Positions 18,024 to 26,539 of a DNA stretch of 64,000 bases are shown here, piece by piece. The notes under the pieces were generated by a model. That model saw only the letters and a list, made by a program, of their open reading frames with translations, made no database searches and was not told where the DNA came from. A program made the position numbers and the translations under genes. Numbering within the stretch: the stretch's first letter is position 1; each line of letters opens with the position of its first letter. The stretch covers positions 1,868,264-1,932,263 of the forward strand of contig NZ_CP010835.1 in assembly GCF_001577775.1 (NCBI RefSeq). The letters are read 5' to 3'. This DNA is from Pyrococcus kukulkanii (lineage in GTDB: Archaea; Methanobacteriota_B; Thermococci; Thermococcales; Thermococcaceae).

Positions 18024-20003
18024 TTAAAGCTTAACTATCCTTGCAGCCGAGAACTTCAATTCCGGAGTTCCGGCCTTATTTAATGCGTCGTTAGTTAGAA
18101 CATTTGCATCGAAGTGGAAGGGCACAATTATCACTCCTTCTTTCACGTTGGCTATCTTCGCCTTCAGGGTTAAGCTACCCCTCCTAGTTTCAACCTTAAC
18201 TAGATCCCCATCCTTTATCCCGTACTTCTCCGCGTCCTCCCTGCTTATGTAAACCACGGGCTCGCTCATCAGCTTCACGAGGGATGGACTTCTCAGGGTC
18301 ATCTCTCCGGTGTTGTAGTGGCTTATCACCCTGACCGTGGTTAATATCAGTGGATACTCCCCGTTGGGCGTTTCCCAGGGCATTATCTGCTCCACCGCGT
18401 ACATCCTAGCCTTTCCATCTGGAGTTGAGAACTGGATCGTGTGAAGCCTCCTGTAGGGGATTATTATTCCCTCGGAGTTCTTCAGCTCTTCAGCGCTTCT
18501 CCCCTCAAGCTCTGGAAACATCTTGAAGTACTCCTCTGTTATCTCCTCGACTCTTGAGTAGTTGAAGCCTGGCAATCCCAGGACTTTGCCAAGCTCGCTC
18601 AGGATTACCCAGTCAGGCTTGGCCTCCCCTGGGGGATCGCAGACCTTGGAGCTCCACTGGATCCTCCTTTCGCTGTTCATGTAGCTCCCTTCCTTCTCGC
18701 AGAAGGCTGCTGCTGGAAGAACGTAGTGAGCAAATCTAGCTGTTCTCGTGAGGAATATGTCCTGAACTACGAGCAGATCAAGCTTCGTTAAGGCCTTTCT
18801 AACCTTTAAGACGTTAGCCTCGCTCACTGCTGGATTCTCCCCAACTATGTAGAGGGCCTTAATCTCGCCTTCAAGTATGGCATCCCAGAGCTCCGTTAAG
18901 TAAAATCCCCTCTCCGTTGGGAGGTCTTCAACTCCCCAGAGCCTCGCGACCCTCTTCCTGAAGTTCTCATCGTTTAGGGGTATGTACCCAGGGAGAAACT
19001 CGCTCAGAGCCCCCATATATGCGGCTCCCTGGACGTTGTTCTGGCCTCTCATTGGGTAAAGGCCGCCTCTGTCCCCTATATATCCCAAAAGGAGGGCTAT
19101 GTCTATTATCGCGAGAACGTTCTCCACTCCGGAAACATGTTGCGTTAAGCCCATCCCCCACATTATCGCCCCGCTTCCAGCCTTCGCAAAGACCCTGGCA
19201 ACTTCCCTTATTAGCCTAGAATCAACACCAGTAACCTTCTCAGCGTACTCCGGGGTGTACTTCTTAACCCCCATCTTAACCTCCGAGAACCCTGTAGTTC
19301 TCGTCTTAACGAAGTCCTTATTGTACAGGCCCTCAGATATTATGACGTTCATTATTGCATTTGCAAGTGTTATGTCCGTTCCAGGCTTGATTATGACCTT
19401 GTAATCTGCAAGCTTCATGGTTGTGGTCTCCCTCACATCGACAACTATTATTTTCGCCCCCTTCTTCTTTGCCTTCAGTATGTAATCCATGACAACGGGG
19501 TGGGTTTCGGCCGGATTGTAGCCCCAGATGAGTACGGCCTTAACGTTCTCCAAGTCAGAATATGGATTGGTTTGGGCTCCAGTTCCAAGTGTCATCTTCA
19601 AAGCGTGAACGCTGGCTTCATGGCATAGACGGGCACAATTATCGATGTTATTCGTTCCAAAAAGCCTAGCTATCTTTTGAAGGAGGTAGTTTTCCTCATT
19701 TGAAACCTTTGAAGAAGCTATGAACGCAACGGCATCTGCTCCATAGTTCTCCCTTATTTCAAGGAGCCTTGAAGAAATCTCTTCCATGGCCTTATCCCAG
19801 CTAATTCTAACGAAGTCCTCTCCCACCTTTTTTAAGGGATACATGAGTCTGTCCTTAGAGAACACGAACTCTAGGGCATGCAGTCCTTTTGGGCAGAGCT
19901 TCCCCCTATTGGGCTCTCCCTTGTAGGGGGTTATCTTGAGGGTCTTCGGATCTATAAGGATGTTACAGCCAAAGCCACAATAGGGACAGACTACCTTTAT
20001 CAC
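18024..20003 (-). CDS. fdhA: Formate dehydrogenase-like molybdo/tungstopterin oxidoreductase
   Basis: The about 659-residue catalytic subunit has an N-terminal 4Fe-4S motif (Cys6, 9, 13, 37 in CPYCGFGCN and LCPKG) and a Cys (not selenocysteine) metal ligand at about 127 in ARLCHEAS. The C-terminal dinucleotide-binding domain has THPVVMD and HYNTGEMT motifs. It probably oxidises formate or a related substrate for cytoplasmic electron transfer. I start it at GTG 20003: GGTGGT lies just upstream, and a TATA-like TTTATATTT at 20034-20043 would place transcription start near 20013. Alternatives are ATG 20021 and ATG 20054. No partner subunits adjoin it. Confidence 0.85.
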   Translation of the reverse strand: MIKVVCPYCGFGCNILIDPKTLKITPYKGEPNRGKLCPKGLHALEFVFSKDRLMYPLKKVGEDFVRISWDKAMEEISSRLLEIRENYGADAVAFIASSKVSNEENYLLQKIARLFGTNNIDNCARLCHEASVHALKMTLGTGAQTNPYSDLENVKAVLIWGYNPAETHPVVMDYILKAKKKGAKIIVVDVRETTTMKLADYKVIIKPGTDITLANAIMNVIISEGLYNKDFVKTRTTGFSEVKMGVKKYTPEYAEKVTGVDSRLIREVARVFAKAGSGAIMWGMGLTQHVSGVENVLAIIDIALLLGYIGDRGGLYPMRGQNNVQGAAYMGALSEFLPGYIPLNDENFRKRVARLWGVEDLPTERGFYLTELWDAILEGEIKALYIVGENPAVSEANVLKVRKALTKLDLLVVQDIFLTRTARFAHYVLPAAAFCEKEGSYMNSERRIQWSSKVCDPPGEAKPDWVILSELGKVLGLPGFNYSRVEEITEEYFKMFPELEGRSAEELKNSEGIIIPYRRLHTIQFSTPDGKARMYAVEQIMPWETPNGEYPLILTTVRVISHYNTGEMTLRSPSLVKLMSEPVVYISREDAEKYGIKDGDLVKVETRRGSLTLKAKIANVKEGVIIVPFHFDANVLTNDALNKAGTPELKFSAARIVKL

Positions 20004-20044
20004 TCTACCACCAATAAACATGAATACGTCAAAAATATAAAGAT

Positions 20045-20056
20045 TTTTGGCCAAAA
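20045..20056. promoter_or_regulatory. Palindrome TTTTGGCCAAAA upstream of fdhA TATA
   Basis: A perfect 12-base palindrome sits immediately upstream of the fdhA TATA box. A near copy, TTTTTGGCCTAAA (20153-20165), lies just after the TATA-like region of the divergent osmC gene. The same regulator may act on both genes. Confidence 0.4.
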
Positions 20057-20193
20057 TTGACCAATTTATGTTAATCTTTTATTTTTCCCTTAAAACCTTA
20101 CCCTTCAGGGCAAGGAGACGGCCAGATTTCAGATTTCATTTAAAAATATTTATTTTTGGCCTAAACCTTCATTACTAGAAGGGGGAAATCAAC

Positions 20194-20607
20194 ATGGAGC
20201 GCCTTGAATACCAGGTTGAATTAGAATGGGATGGCAATGTTGGGAGTGAGGCTAAGGTTAGGGAGTTCTCGTTCAGGATTGACACGAAGACGGATGGTCA
20301 TAACTCTGGACCAAATCCCACAGAGTACCTGCTTGCCGCCATAGGTGGCTGTTTAACCGTGAACTGGGGCAGGCTTATAAAGAAAATGCGTCTGAAGGTC
20401 GAGAGCATGGAAATAACAGTCTATGGATGGAGGGACAGGAAAGAGCCTCAATTGAAGGAGATTACCTACAAGATCCGTATCGTGACGAACGAGCCCGAGA
20501 AAAAGATACTCCGTGTCAAGGAGCTCGCCGAGAAGTATGGGACGGTCTTCAACACAGTTGGGGCGGGGAAGATAAAGGGTGATGTGGAGATAGTCAGGCC
20601 TAGGTGA
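20194..20607 (+). CDS. OsmC family protein
   Basis: The 137-residue protein has the OsmC/Ohr fold signature GPNPTEYLLAAIGGCLT with Cys53. OsmC proteins reduce organic hydroperoxides with two cysteines, but the second cysteine (normally C-P-V near residue 115) is replaced by G-T-V here. Peroxidase activity is therefore doubtful, and a sulfur-carrier or ligand-binding role is possible. The start ATG has an A/G-rich ribosome site (AGAAGGGGG). It is divergent from fdhA, with which it shares a palindrome motif, and convergent with the ABC exporter, overlapping by 8 bases. Confidence 0.8.
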   Translation: MERLEYQVELEWDGNVGSEAKVREFSFRIDTKTDGHNSGPNPTEYLLAAIGGCLTVNWGRLIKKMRLKVESMEITVYGWRDRKEPQLKEITYKIRIVTNEPEKKILRVKELAEKYGTVFNTVGAGKIKGDVEIVRPR

Positions 20608-21340
20608 ACCTTCTTTCCAGGACTTTTCTGTGGATTGCAGTGCCCGTGAGGAAGAACGCGAGGCCAAACAGGGCCAGCATTAAAAGGTCAAGCCACACTG
20701 GAAGGTAGCCCTTTCCGATGGAGTGCCTCAGGGCGTCGACGTAGTATGTCAGCGGTGAGACGAAGGAAATCCACCTACCATAGGTTGGCAGGTTTTCGAT
20801 GGGGACGAAGATACCGCTGATGAAGAGGAGCGAGAACTTAACGAGCGAGGACAGCATCATAACGTCAGCTGGGACGTCCGTGGGAGGATAGGAGGACATG
20901 AGCACCGTCATTGCGGAGAAGCACCCGACCGCCAAGAGCGTGGACAGTATGAAGAGCCAGATAGCAGGGTGGACTGAGAGGTAGAGCATTGCGGGAACGG
21001 TTATCGCAAACGTTATCGCCAGCCCGAAGTAGAGGGAAGCCTGAAAGTCGCCGAGGAGCACCGTTGTTAATGAAACTGGAGCGGTTATGAGCCTCTCGAA
21101 TGTCCTCCCCCTACACTCCCACGGGATTATCGTGGGGCCGACGGCCGTTGACGTGAAGAAGGCCGTCATGGCCGTTAGAGCAACGAAGAGATGGCTGCCC
21201 GAGAGGTTGCGCCCTATCATGAAAGCTAGGAACAGGAAGAAGGGGAAGAGGAGGCCCATTATCACGACGGGCCCCTTGAGGTAGAAGATGCGCATGTCCT
21301 TCTTCGCTACGGCAAAAGAACGCTTCAGCGTTTCAATCAT
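20600..21340 (-). CDS. ABC-2 type exporter permease
   Basis: The 246-residue protein has six predicted membrane helices and the ABC-2 pattern of drug/polyketide exporters. The signature ECRGRTFERLITAPVS follows helix two. ATG 21340 has GGTGAGGGG before it and overlaps the end of the ATPase gene, so the pair is co-translated. Substrate not predictable. Confidence 0.8.
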   Translation of the reverse strand: MIETLKRSFAVAKKDMRIFYLKGPVVIMGLLFPFFLFLAFMIGRNLSGSHLFVALTAMTAFFTSTAVGPTIIPWECRGRTFERLITAPVSLTTVLLGDFQASLYFGLAITFAITVPAMLYLSVHPAIWLFILSTLLAVGCFSAMTVLMSSYPPTDVPADVMMLSSLVKFSLLFISGIFVPIENLPTYGRWISFVSPLTYYVDALRHSIGKGYLPVWLDLLMLALFGLAFFLTGTAIHRKVLERRFT

Positions 21341-22259
21341 TCCCCTCACCCACCAGCTTGATGAAGACGTCCTCCAGTGAAGGAGAGAGCGTTCTTAGGC
21401 TCACTATCCGCAGGTTATTTCTTTCGGCGTAGTGGACGAGCTCCTTAACCGTTGCATCTGGGTCGTTCGTGAAAACCCTCGCCTTGTCCCCCATCAGCTC
21501 GACCCTCGTTGCCGAGGCTATCTCAGAGGGGTCAAGTTTCATCGGCTCAAAGCTAACTTCAACTGAAATGCTACCCTTAACCAGTTGCTTTAGCTTCTCG
21601 GGCGTGTCAATCGCTATTAGCTTTCCCCTCCTTATGATTCCAATTCTCTCGCACAGCTCGTTTGCGTCAACCATGTTGTGGGTCGTCATGAATATCGTCT
21701 TTCCCTTCCTCTTCTCCTCGCGGATGACGTCCTTTATCAGGCGTGCGCTTATAACATCGAGTCCGCTCGTCGGCTCATCCAGAATTAGAAGCTCTGGGTC
21801 GCTTATCATCGCCATCGCGAGGATGAGGCGCTGTCTCATGCCCTTGGAAAAGGCCCTCACCTTCACGTTCCTCTTCTCGTAAAGAGCAAAAAGCTTGAGG
21901 AGTTCAATTGAGCGTTTCTCTATCTCCCGTCGCTCCATTCCGTAGAGCTCGCCCATAAGCCTGAGGTTCTGCATCGCCGTCAGATCAACGTAGGGGTTAG
22001 CCATCTCTGGAACTATGCCCATCCTTTCTCTTGCCTTTATCTTTTCCCTCTCGTCAAGCATGTCATAGCCGAGAACCCTTATCTCCCCAGAACTCGGCTT
22101 CAAAATGCCGGTAATCGTTCTAACTGTGGTTGTCTTTCCAGCCCCATTCGGACCAAGGAAACCAAAAATCTCGCCTTTCTTAACGTCAAAGCTCACGTTA
22201 TCAACGGCGAGAAAGGAGCCGTAGTACTTGGTGAGTCCCACGACTTCTATGGCTTTCAT
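21333..22259 (-). CDS. ABC-2 exporter ATPase (drug-resistance type)
   Basis: The 308-residue ATPase has Walker A GPNGAGKTTT (about 36-45), signature FSKGMRQRL, Walker B LLILDEPTSGLD and the C-terminal extension of DrrA-like exporters. It is the first gene of a two-gene exporter operon. The promoter shows TTTTAATCC, followed by an inverted repeat ATGAAC-N4-GTTCAT near the expected transcription start. Confidence 0.88.
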   Translation of the reverse strand: MKAIEVVGLTKYYGSFLAVDNVSFDVKKGEIFGFLGPNGAGKTTTVRTITGILKPSSGEIRVLGYDMLDEREKIKARERMGIVPEMANPYVDLTAMQNLRLMGELYGMERREIEKRSIELLKLFALYEKRNVKVRAFSKGMRQRLILAMAMISDPELLILDEPTSGLDVISARLIKDVIREEKRKGKTIFMTTHNMVDANELCERIGIIRRGKLIAIDTPEKLKQLVKGSISVEVSFEPMKLDPSEIASATRVELMGDKARVFTNDPDATVKELVHYAERNNLRIVSLRTLSPSLEDVFIKLVGEGND

Positions 22260-22274
22260 GCCCTTGACACCTGA

Positions 22275-22290
22275 ATGAACTAAGGTTCAT
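22275..22290 (-). promoter_or_regulatory. Candidate operator for the ABC exporter
   Basis: ATGAAC-TAAG-GTTCAT is a perfect 6-base inverted repeat between the TATA-like sequence (about 22293-22301) and the ATG at 22259. A bound protein would block transcription start. No dedicated regulator gene is adjacent. Confidence 0.4.
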
Positions 22291-22315
22291 GGATTAAAAG
22301 TCTTTGGAACTGAAT

Positions 22316-22351
22316 GAAGCTATAGGAGAATTAGAAGCTATAAGAGAATCT
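22316..22351 (+). repeat. Tandem 18-base duplication in a coding-like relic
   Basis: GAAGCTATAGGAGAATTA is followed directly by GAAGCTATAAGAGAATCT (16 of 18 bases identical up to the last two). In one frame it reads EAIGELEAIRESAEMNTWK and stops at 22385, like the end of a helical protein. An in-frame stop at 22295 and the lack of a start suggest a decayed gene tail. Confidence 0.35.
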
Positions 22352-22463
22352 GCTGAGATGAATACATGGAAAAGTGAGTTTTACTAGAAATTTTTCACAT
22401 GTAGTATCTATCAATCGAACTAAGCTTTATAAAAGTGTCAAAGCCTTATTTTAGGTGAGCCTA

Positions 22464-22727
22464 ATGAAAGAAGATTACCCTAAGTTATTTGAACCGATAA
22501 ATATCGGTAACGTTGAGCTCATGAACAGAGTAGTATTTGCGCCGATATCGACAAACTTTGCCCGTGAGAACGGAAGGCTAACGGAGAGATTCGTCAAGCA
22601 CTACAAGAGACGCGCAAGGGGTGGTGTTGGTCTGATAATAGTAGAAAACACATCCATAGATTTTCCAGAAGGAAAACACATGCCTCTCCAGCCGAGGATT
22701 GACTCAAAAGCCGTCCTCAAGGGTTAG
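22464..22727 (+). pseudogene. Truncated Old Yellow Enzyme-type NADH:flavin oxidoreductase
   Basis: The 87-residue frame matches only the N-terminus of OYE/2,4-dienoyl-CoA reductase barrels: LFEPINIGNVELMNRVVFAP, then YYKRRARGGVGLIIVE-like residues. These enzymes are normally 350-650 residues, so at least three quarters is missing and no continuation is found in any frame before 22831. The ribosome site AGGTGAGCCTAATG is the same as before the TauE gene at 33900. A TATA-like CTTTATAAA (22426-22434) still precedes it. Confidence 0.75.
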
Positions 22728-22830
22728 GAATGGTTGACCTTTGAGGTTCACAAGAGTAGTACGAATAAATCGAGGATGCAACCTGAGTAGGTGCTGTGAA
22801 AAGTTTCTCAGGCCTTAGAGCCTTCGATAA

Positions 22831-23829
22831 TCACATTGGCTTCTTACTTTCCGCCCACTTCGCCCTCAGGCTAGCGAAGAGCCTTACGAAGAGTATCATG
22901 AGTATCATGTCGCTGAAGGGACCTCCTAAGGCGGTTCCAACAGCCGCGAGGGAGCCAAACGTCCCTATTGCCATCGCCGTCGCGAGGGTCATGTTGGAGC
23001 CGGTTGAATATACGAGAGATATGATGTGCTCTAGAGGAAAGCCAAGCGCTTTTCCGGTGAAATAAGCTATGGCCGCACGCGTTAGGAAGTATGCGTTCAT
23101 TATGAGCGCTCCAACGACTATAACCTCCGGCTTCTCGACTATCATCTTCCCGTTTATGCCGAAGACCACGGTTATCATCCAGTACATGCCGAGGAGCGAG
23201 AGGCCCACAAGGGGCTCCTTGAGCTTCATGAGGGCATCTTTTCCCTTCCACCTCAGAACCGCGTACTTCGTCAGCTGGCCCGCTACGAGGGGCACTATGA
23301 TATAGAGGACGAGCGACTTGAGGAGGAGCCACGTGGGGACTTTTATGAGTGTGTGGAGGAGCAACTTGGCGTAAACGGGCATGACGAAGAGCGAGAGGAT
23401 GAACGTCCACACAACGCCGACGAGCGTCAGCTGAAACTTTCCGCCCGCGAGGTTCGTGAATGCTGGAGCCGAGCTGGGGAGGGGGGCGAGGCTTATCAGC
23501 ACAACCCCAGCGAGCAGCCTCGGGTCAGTATTAGGCATTACCGCAAGCCAGAACTTGATGAGGAACCACGTTAAAGCTGGGAAGAGGAGGACGTAGAAGG
23601 CCGTCAGTGCTACGAGATACTTCGTCTTTATCTCCGTTCTCGTCGTGAACGCCTTTCTTATGTCCATGAATACCATTGGCTGGAAGAGCATCATAAAGAG
23701 CGCAATCGGTAGCGTCCATTTGAGAGATAGAAACACCTCCCTGTGATAGATGCCAGCGTAACTCGATAAGATTATGAGCGTGAAGACGATGTAAATCATC
23801 CTATCCTTCAGGAACTTCACAACTTTCAT
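22831..23829 (-). CDS. Bile acid/arsenite-type (BASS/ACR3 superfamily) membrane transporter
   Basis: The 332-residue protein has about ten membrane helices and the BASS/ACR3 pattern, including PLPSSAPAFTNLAGG and YSTGSNMTLATAMAIG. True ACR3 arsenite exporters use a cysteine in the first of these motifs; this protein contains no cysteine at all, so arsenite export is uncertain and another anion or organic acid is possible. ATG 23829 has GGTGG upstream. It is the third gene of an operon with a Cys-motif protein and a TauE transporter, opposite an ArsR-type regulator. Confidence 0.75.
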   Translation of the reverse strand: MKVVKFLKDRMIYIVFTLIILSSYAGIYHREVFLSLKWTLPIALFMMLFQPMVFMDIRKAFTTRTEIKTKYLVALTAFYVLLFPALTWFLIKFWLAVMPNTDPRLLAGVVLISLAPLPSSAPAFTNLAGGKFQLTLVGVVWTFILSLFVMPVYAKLLLHTLIKVPTWLLLKSLVLYIIVPLVAGQLTKYAVLRWKGKDALMKLKEPLVGLSLLGMYWMITVVFGINGKMIVEKPEVIVVGALIMNAYFLTRAAIAYFTGKALGFPLEHIISLVYSTGSNMTLATAMAIGTFGSLAAVGTALGGPFSDMILMILFVRLFASLRAKWAESKKPM

Positions 23830-23860
23830 CCCGACCACCTTCTATTGGAAAAATAAAAGC

Positions 23861-24175
23861 TCAGGCGAGCCAGAGAAGGCCCACCACCCTTCCATTCTTC
23901 ACGAGCTGGACTTTCGTCCCCCACTTTCCGTGCCAGTAAGCGCCGACTTCGAGTTCTCTCGGCTCAACGTCCTCCCAGAGCTCTCCAACTATCTCCCCCT
24001 CAACGAGCAGGGGGACGTGGAAGGTCCCGCAGCGGCAGTGCCACGCGGGCCCTTTCGTGGCCTTCTCGAGCAGTGCCTTTGCCTTTGCCTTAATCTCCTC
24101 GTAGCTCGGCTCCTTTTCCATCACGTAGCCAAACCTTCCAACCTTCCACTTCCATCCGGGAACACCGAACGGCAT
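23861..24175 (-). CDS. Small CxC-motif protein of unknown function
   Basis: The 104-residue protein carries a single metal-like motif WHCRCGTFHVP (Cys47, Cys49, His53), a helical segment before it and a Trp-rich C-terminus. I do not recognise the family. ATG 24175 has AGGAGGTG upstream, which rules out the longer frame to 24262. Its position between two membrane transporters and near an ArsR-like gene suggests a metallochaperone or thiol-binding partner; this is inference. Confidence 0.6.
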   Translation of the reverse strand: MPFGVPGWKWKVGRFGYVMEKEPSYEEIKAKAKALLEKATKGPAWHCRCGTFHVPLLVEGEIVGELWEDVEPRELEVGAYWHGKWGTKVQLVKNGRVVGLLWLA

Positions 24176-24213
24176 CTCAACACCTCCTACTTTTTGCTCA
24201 AACAACGAAAGGG

Positions 24214-25053
24214 TCACGGGGAGGGGAAGGGCCTTCTCGCCATGTGTCTCCCCATTCCGCATAGGAAGGCCAGGAAGCCGCTCACAACTACCCCCACGCT
24301 GAGTATGTGGAGTGTCTCGGGCACGTTCGCCGTGAGTATCTTCGCCGTTACCTCAACGGTTGCAAGCGAGAGCAATGCCATTGTTGTATAGCGGACGTAG
24401 AGTGGTTTCACCCTGTGCATCAGGAGTGTACCCGTTACCCCACCGAGAAAGCCCGCAGTCGCCACTGTCAGGAGAGTTTCCGTGGCTATAGGTATCCTTG
24501 GGAGCAAGAGAGCGTACGTCAGGAGGGTAACGCCCGAAACTCCGAGTGCAGTTGCCGCAGTGTTCGCCGAGACCTTCTTCGGGTTTCTGAAGAGGTATGA
24601 GAAGGCTATGATTGCTATTGGCGATGCGTCCACACCTATGAGCCCCGCGGTGAAGCCCTGAATGGCTCCCAGTAAGTATGTCTTCCATCTATCTTTGCTC
24701 TCTGCTACTCCACCGGTAACCATGCGGTAGATAGCAAAGAGGAAGAACAATGCGAGGGCGACAAGTACGAGGATCCTTGGGGTGTGGACATTCACGTACG
24801 CCCCTAAAGGCACGAAGAGCGCCGCGGGAACGAATACCCTTGCAACATTTCTCCATTCTATGAGGCCCTTCTTCCAGTTCATGGCAGTTGCAACGGTCAG
24901 CTCCGCGGTGTTTTGGGTCAGCCCGAGTATCATGGCCGCGTGAACGCTCAGTCCTATAGCTATGTAGTTGGGTATGAGCACCCCTGCCGCTCCCATTCCA
25001 GCTATCGCGAATACACTCGCGAGGATGTAGGTGAGTACCACCATTCCCAACAT
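24214..25053 (-). CDS. TauE/SafE family anion/sulfite exporter
   Basis: The 279-residue protein has about eight helices in two repeats, with GMGAAGVLIPNYIAI and GLIGVDASPIAIIAF as the paired half motifs of TauE/SafE transporters, which move sulfite, sulfonates or similar anions. It is the first gene of the three-gene operon. A TATA-like CTTTATAAAG (25097-25106) and the inverted repeat TTTTGT-N6-ACAAAA (25078-25095) lie upstream. Confidence 0.8.
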   Translation of the reverse strand: MLGMVVLTYILASVFAIAGMGAAGVLIPNYIAIGLSVHAAMILGLTQNTAELTVATAMNWKKGLIEWRNVARVFVPAALFVPLGAYVNVHTPRILVLVALALFFLFAIYRMVTGGVAESKDRWKTYLLGAIQGFTAGLIGVDASPIAIIAFSYLFRNPKKVSANTAATALGVSGVTLLTYALLLPRIPIATETLLTVATAGFLGGVTGTLLMHRVKPLYVRYTTMALLSLATVEVTAKILTANVPETLHILSVGVVVSGFLAFLCGMGRHMARRPFPSP

Positions 25054-25077
25054 CTTTTCATCTCTCCATGTTTCCTG

Positions 25078-25095
25078 TTTTGTAATATCACAAAA
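25078..25095 (-). promoter_or_regulatory. Candidate ArsR-type operator
   Basis: TTTTGT-AATATC-ACAAAA lies just downstream of the TATA box of the transporter operon, overlapping the expected start site. This is a repressor position. The divergent ArsR-like gene at 25189 is the obvious candidate regulator. Confidence 0.5.
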
Positions 25096-25188
25096 GTCTT
25101 TATAAAGTTTTCTATAATATTCGAGTTAAACTTGGACAAAAGCGGTAATTTTATAAGGATTAAGGATTAGGAATTAGAGGTGGTGGGA

Positions 25189-25518
25189 GTGCCAAGATGG
25201 ATGATGGGCAACATGGCTAGTCTTAAGAACCTGATGATGATGCTCAAACCTTTGATGGCCGAACCGAGGCGAAGCATTATAAAAATCCTTGGGGAAGGTG
25301 TTAAGGGGACTAATGAGATATATCAAGCCCTACAGGAGAGGGGCTTTAACATGCCCCGCTCAACGCTCTACTACCACCTCTCGGCCCTCGAAGATATGGG
25401 AATAATTGAGATGGCTGGCTATCGAGAGGAGGGGGGAGGGGCACCCGAGAAGCTCTGGAAGCTTAAGATCAGAAAAATAGGGATAGATCTCGTTACTGGA
25501 GAGATATTCAGGGAATGA
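25189..25518 (+). CDS. ArsR-type winged-helix transcriptional regulator
   Basis: The 109-residue protein contains a winged helix (LMAEPRRSIIKILGEGVKG, then STLYYHLSALEDMGIIE), typical of ArsR/PadR-like regulators. It has no CxC metal site, so the inducer may not be a metal. GTG 25189 follows GAGGTGGTGG; GTG 25180 and ATG 25201 are alternatives. TATA-like TTTTATAAGG is at 25149-25158. It is divergent from the transporter operon and probably controls it. Confidence 0.78.
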   Translation: MPRWMMGNMASLKNLMMMLKPLMAEPRRSIIKILGEGVKGTNEIYQALQERGFNMPRSTLYYHLSALEDMGIIEMAGYREEGGGAPEKLWKLKIRKIGIDLVTGEIFRE

Positions 25519-25934
25519 GTCTAAAAAAGGAACCTCAGAGCACACCCATTCTAATTGTCTCTGTCTTTCTGTCTTGGGGAAGCTACCATAATTGTTACCA
25601 GCTACCACTTAAATAGTAGAGCTTGGGAAAAGGATCACGGGCGGAAATCAAATGCTACAACTGGTAATTCTGTCACAAGAAGCTTAATAGGGCTTCTTTC
25701 CTTTCCTGGCTCTCCTTTCCATGTTCTCAACTAAATCACCCTCCTTCTAAACAATCAGAATTCTGAACGCATCAACACTCGAGCACATTTCCACATAGTT
25801 ATATTTTACCCTGCACATGGGCGGTTGCACATGTTCAGCAACAACCAATTCGTCTGAGATGGTGCCTTCGCTCATATAATTAGGCTAGCAGAAGATAAAA
25901 CACCCAAATAGCACTTGGAGAGGACATCCTACAA
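25519..25934. other. Non-coding stretch with possible short relics
   Basis: No intact gene is visible. On the minus strand a 42-codon frame ends near 25752 (MSEGTISDELVVAEHVQPPM at its start), and a 31-codon TTG frame follows GGAGGGTGA near 25740. Neither has a recognisable family, and both lie downstream of the regulator pseudogene, so they are probably decayed sequence. Confidence 0.35.
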
Positions 25935-26330
25935 GCTCTCCAAGGATTTTCTCTGTGCCTTTCTTAAATGCTCCTTTACAGTTGAAGGGCTGGAGGTTCA
26001 GCATCCCGGCGAGCTCCCTTAGAGTAATTCTCCTTAGATTGTTGAAGTAGCAACTCTTGTATGTCGGGAGCAGTGTATCAAGCTATTTTCCGGTGAGCTT
26101 TGAGAATAAGCTCTCTTCCGGGGGAGTACTCCGTGCTCGCCAGCTTCTAGCCCTGCGCTTTCTTTACTACCAAGATAGCCTCCTCACAAGATCCTCCTCA
26201 CAGACTGCGTACAAGTAAACTCGCTGGGTGTGAGGGGTCTTCTTAGACGCTGATGTGGGAGAGTTCAAGGAGTCTTTTAACGGTTCTCTCAGAATTTACT
26301 GCTTTCTCGAGAGCTCAAACTATAAATGCA
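25935..26330 (-). pseudogene. Decayed HTH_10 (bat-type) transcription regulator
   Basis: Three frames of the minus strand together give a recognisable C-terminal regulator. First come VNSERTVKRLLELSH, then EEAILVVKKAQG, then YKSCYFNNLRRITLRELAG followed by MLNLQP and KGTEKILG. The last part matches the HTH_10 pattern (GYF..PR..TLRELA..L.......HLRKAQRKIL). At least four stop codons and two frame changes interrupt it, so no protein can be made. The N-terminal sensor part is lost. Confidence 0.6.
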
Positions 26331-26539
26331 CAGAAAACAATTTTCTCATAACATCTCACCACTCTATTCTCGCCTTAAAAACATAAAAGGATTCTGGAAG
26401 CTTCAAACCAATTTGAACCTATATTTATGTCTTCTCAGCCGTGAGTTTGGCCATTCCAAACCACTTGTCGGACGGGACTAGCTTCAAGATTTTAGTGGGT
26501 TCCTACAACTTAACTCCTTATCAAACTCTCCAGCACAGC

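Noticed and set aside
18024-20003. Selenocysteine-type formate dehydrogenase
   Set aside because: The metal-ligand position is encoded as Cys and there is no in-frame TGA.
22871-23410. Long open frame (179 codons) on the minus strand
   Set aside because: It lies within the transporter gene at 22831-23829 in another frame, has an Arg/His-rich composition typical of shadow frames in GC-rich DNA, and no ribosome site.
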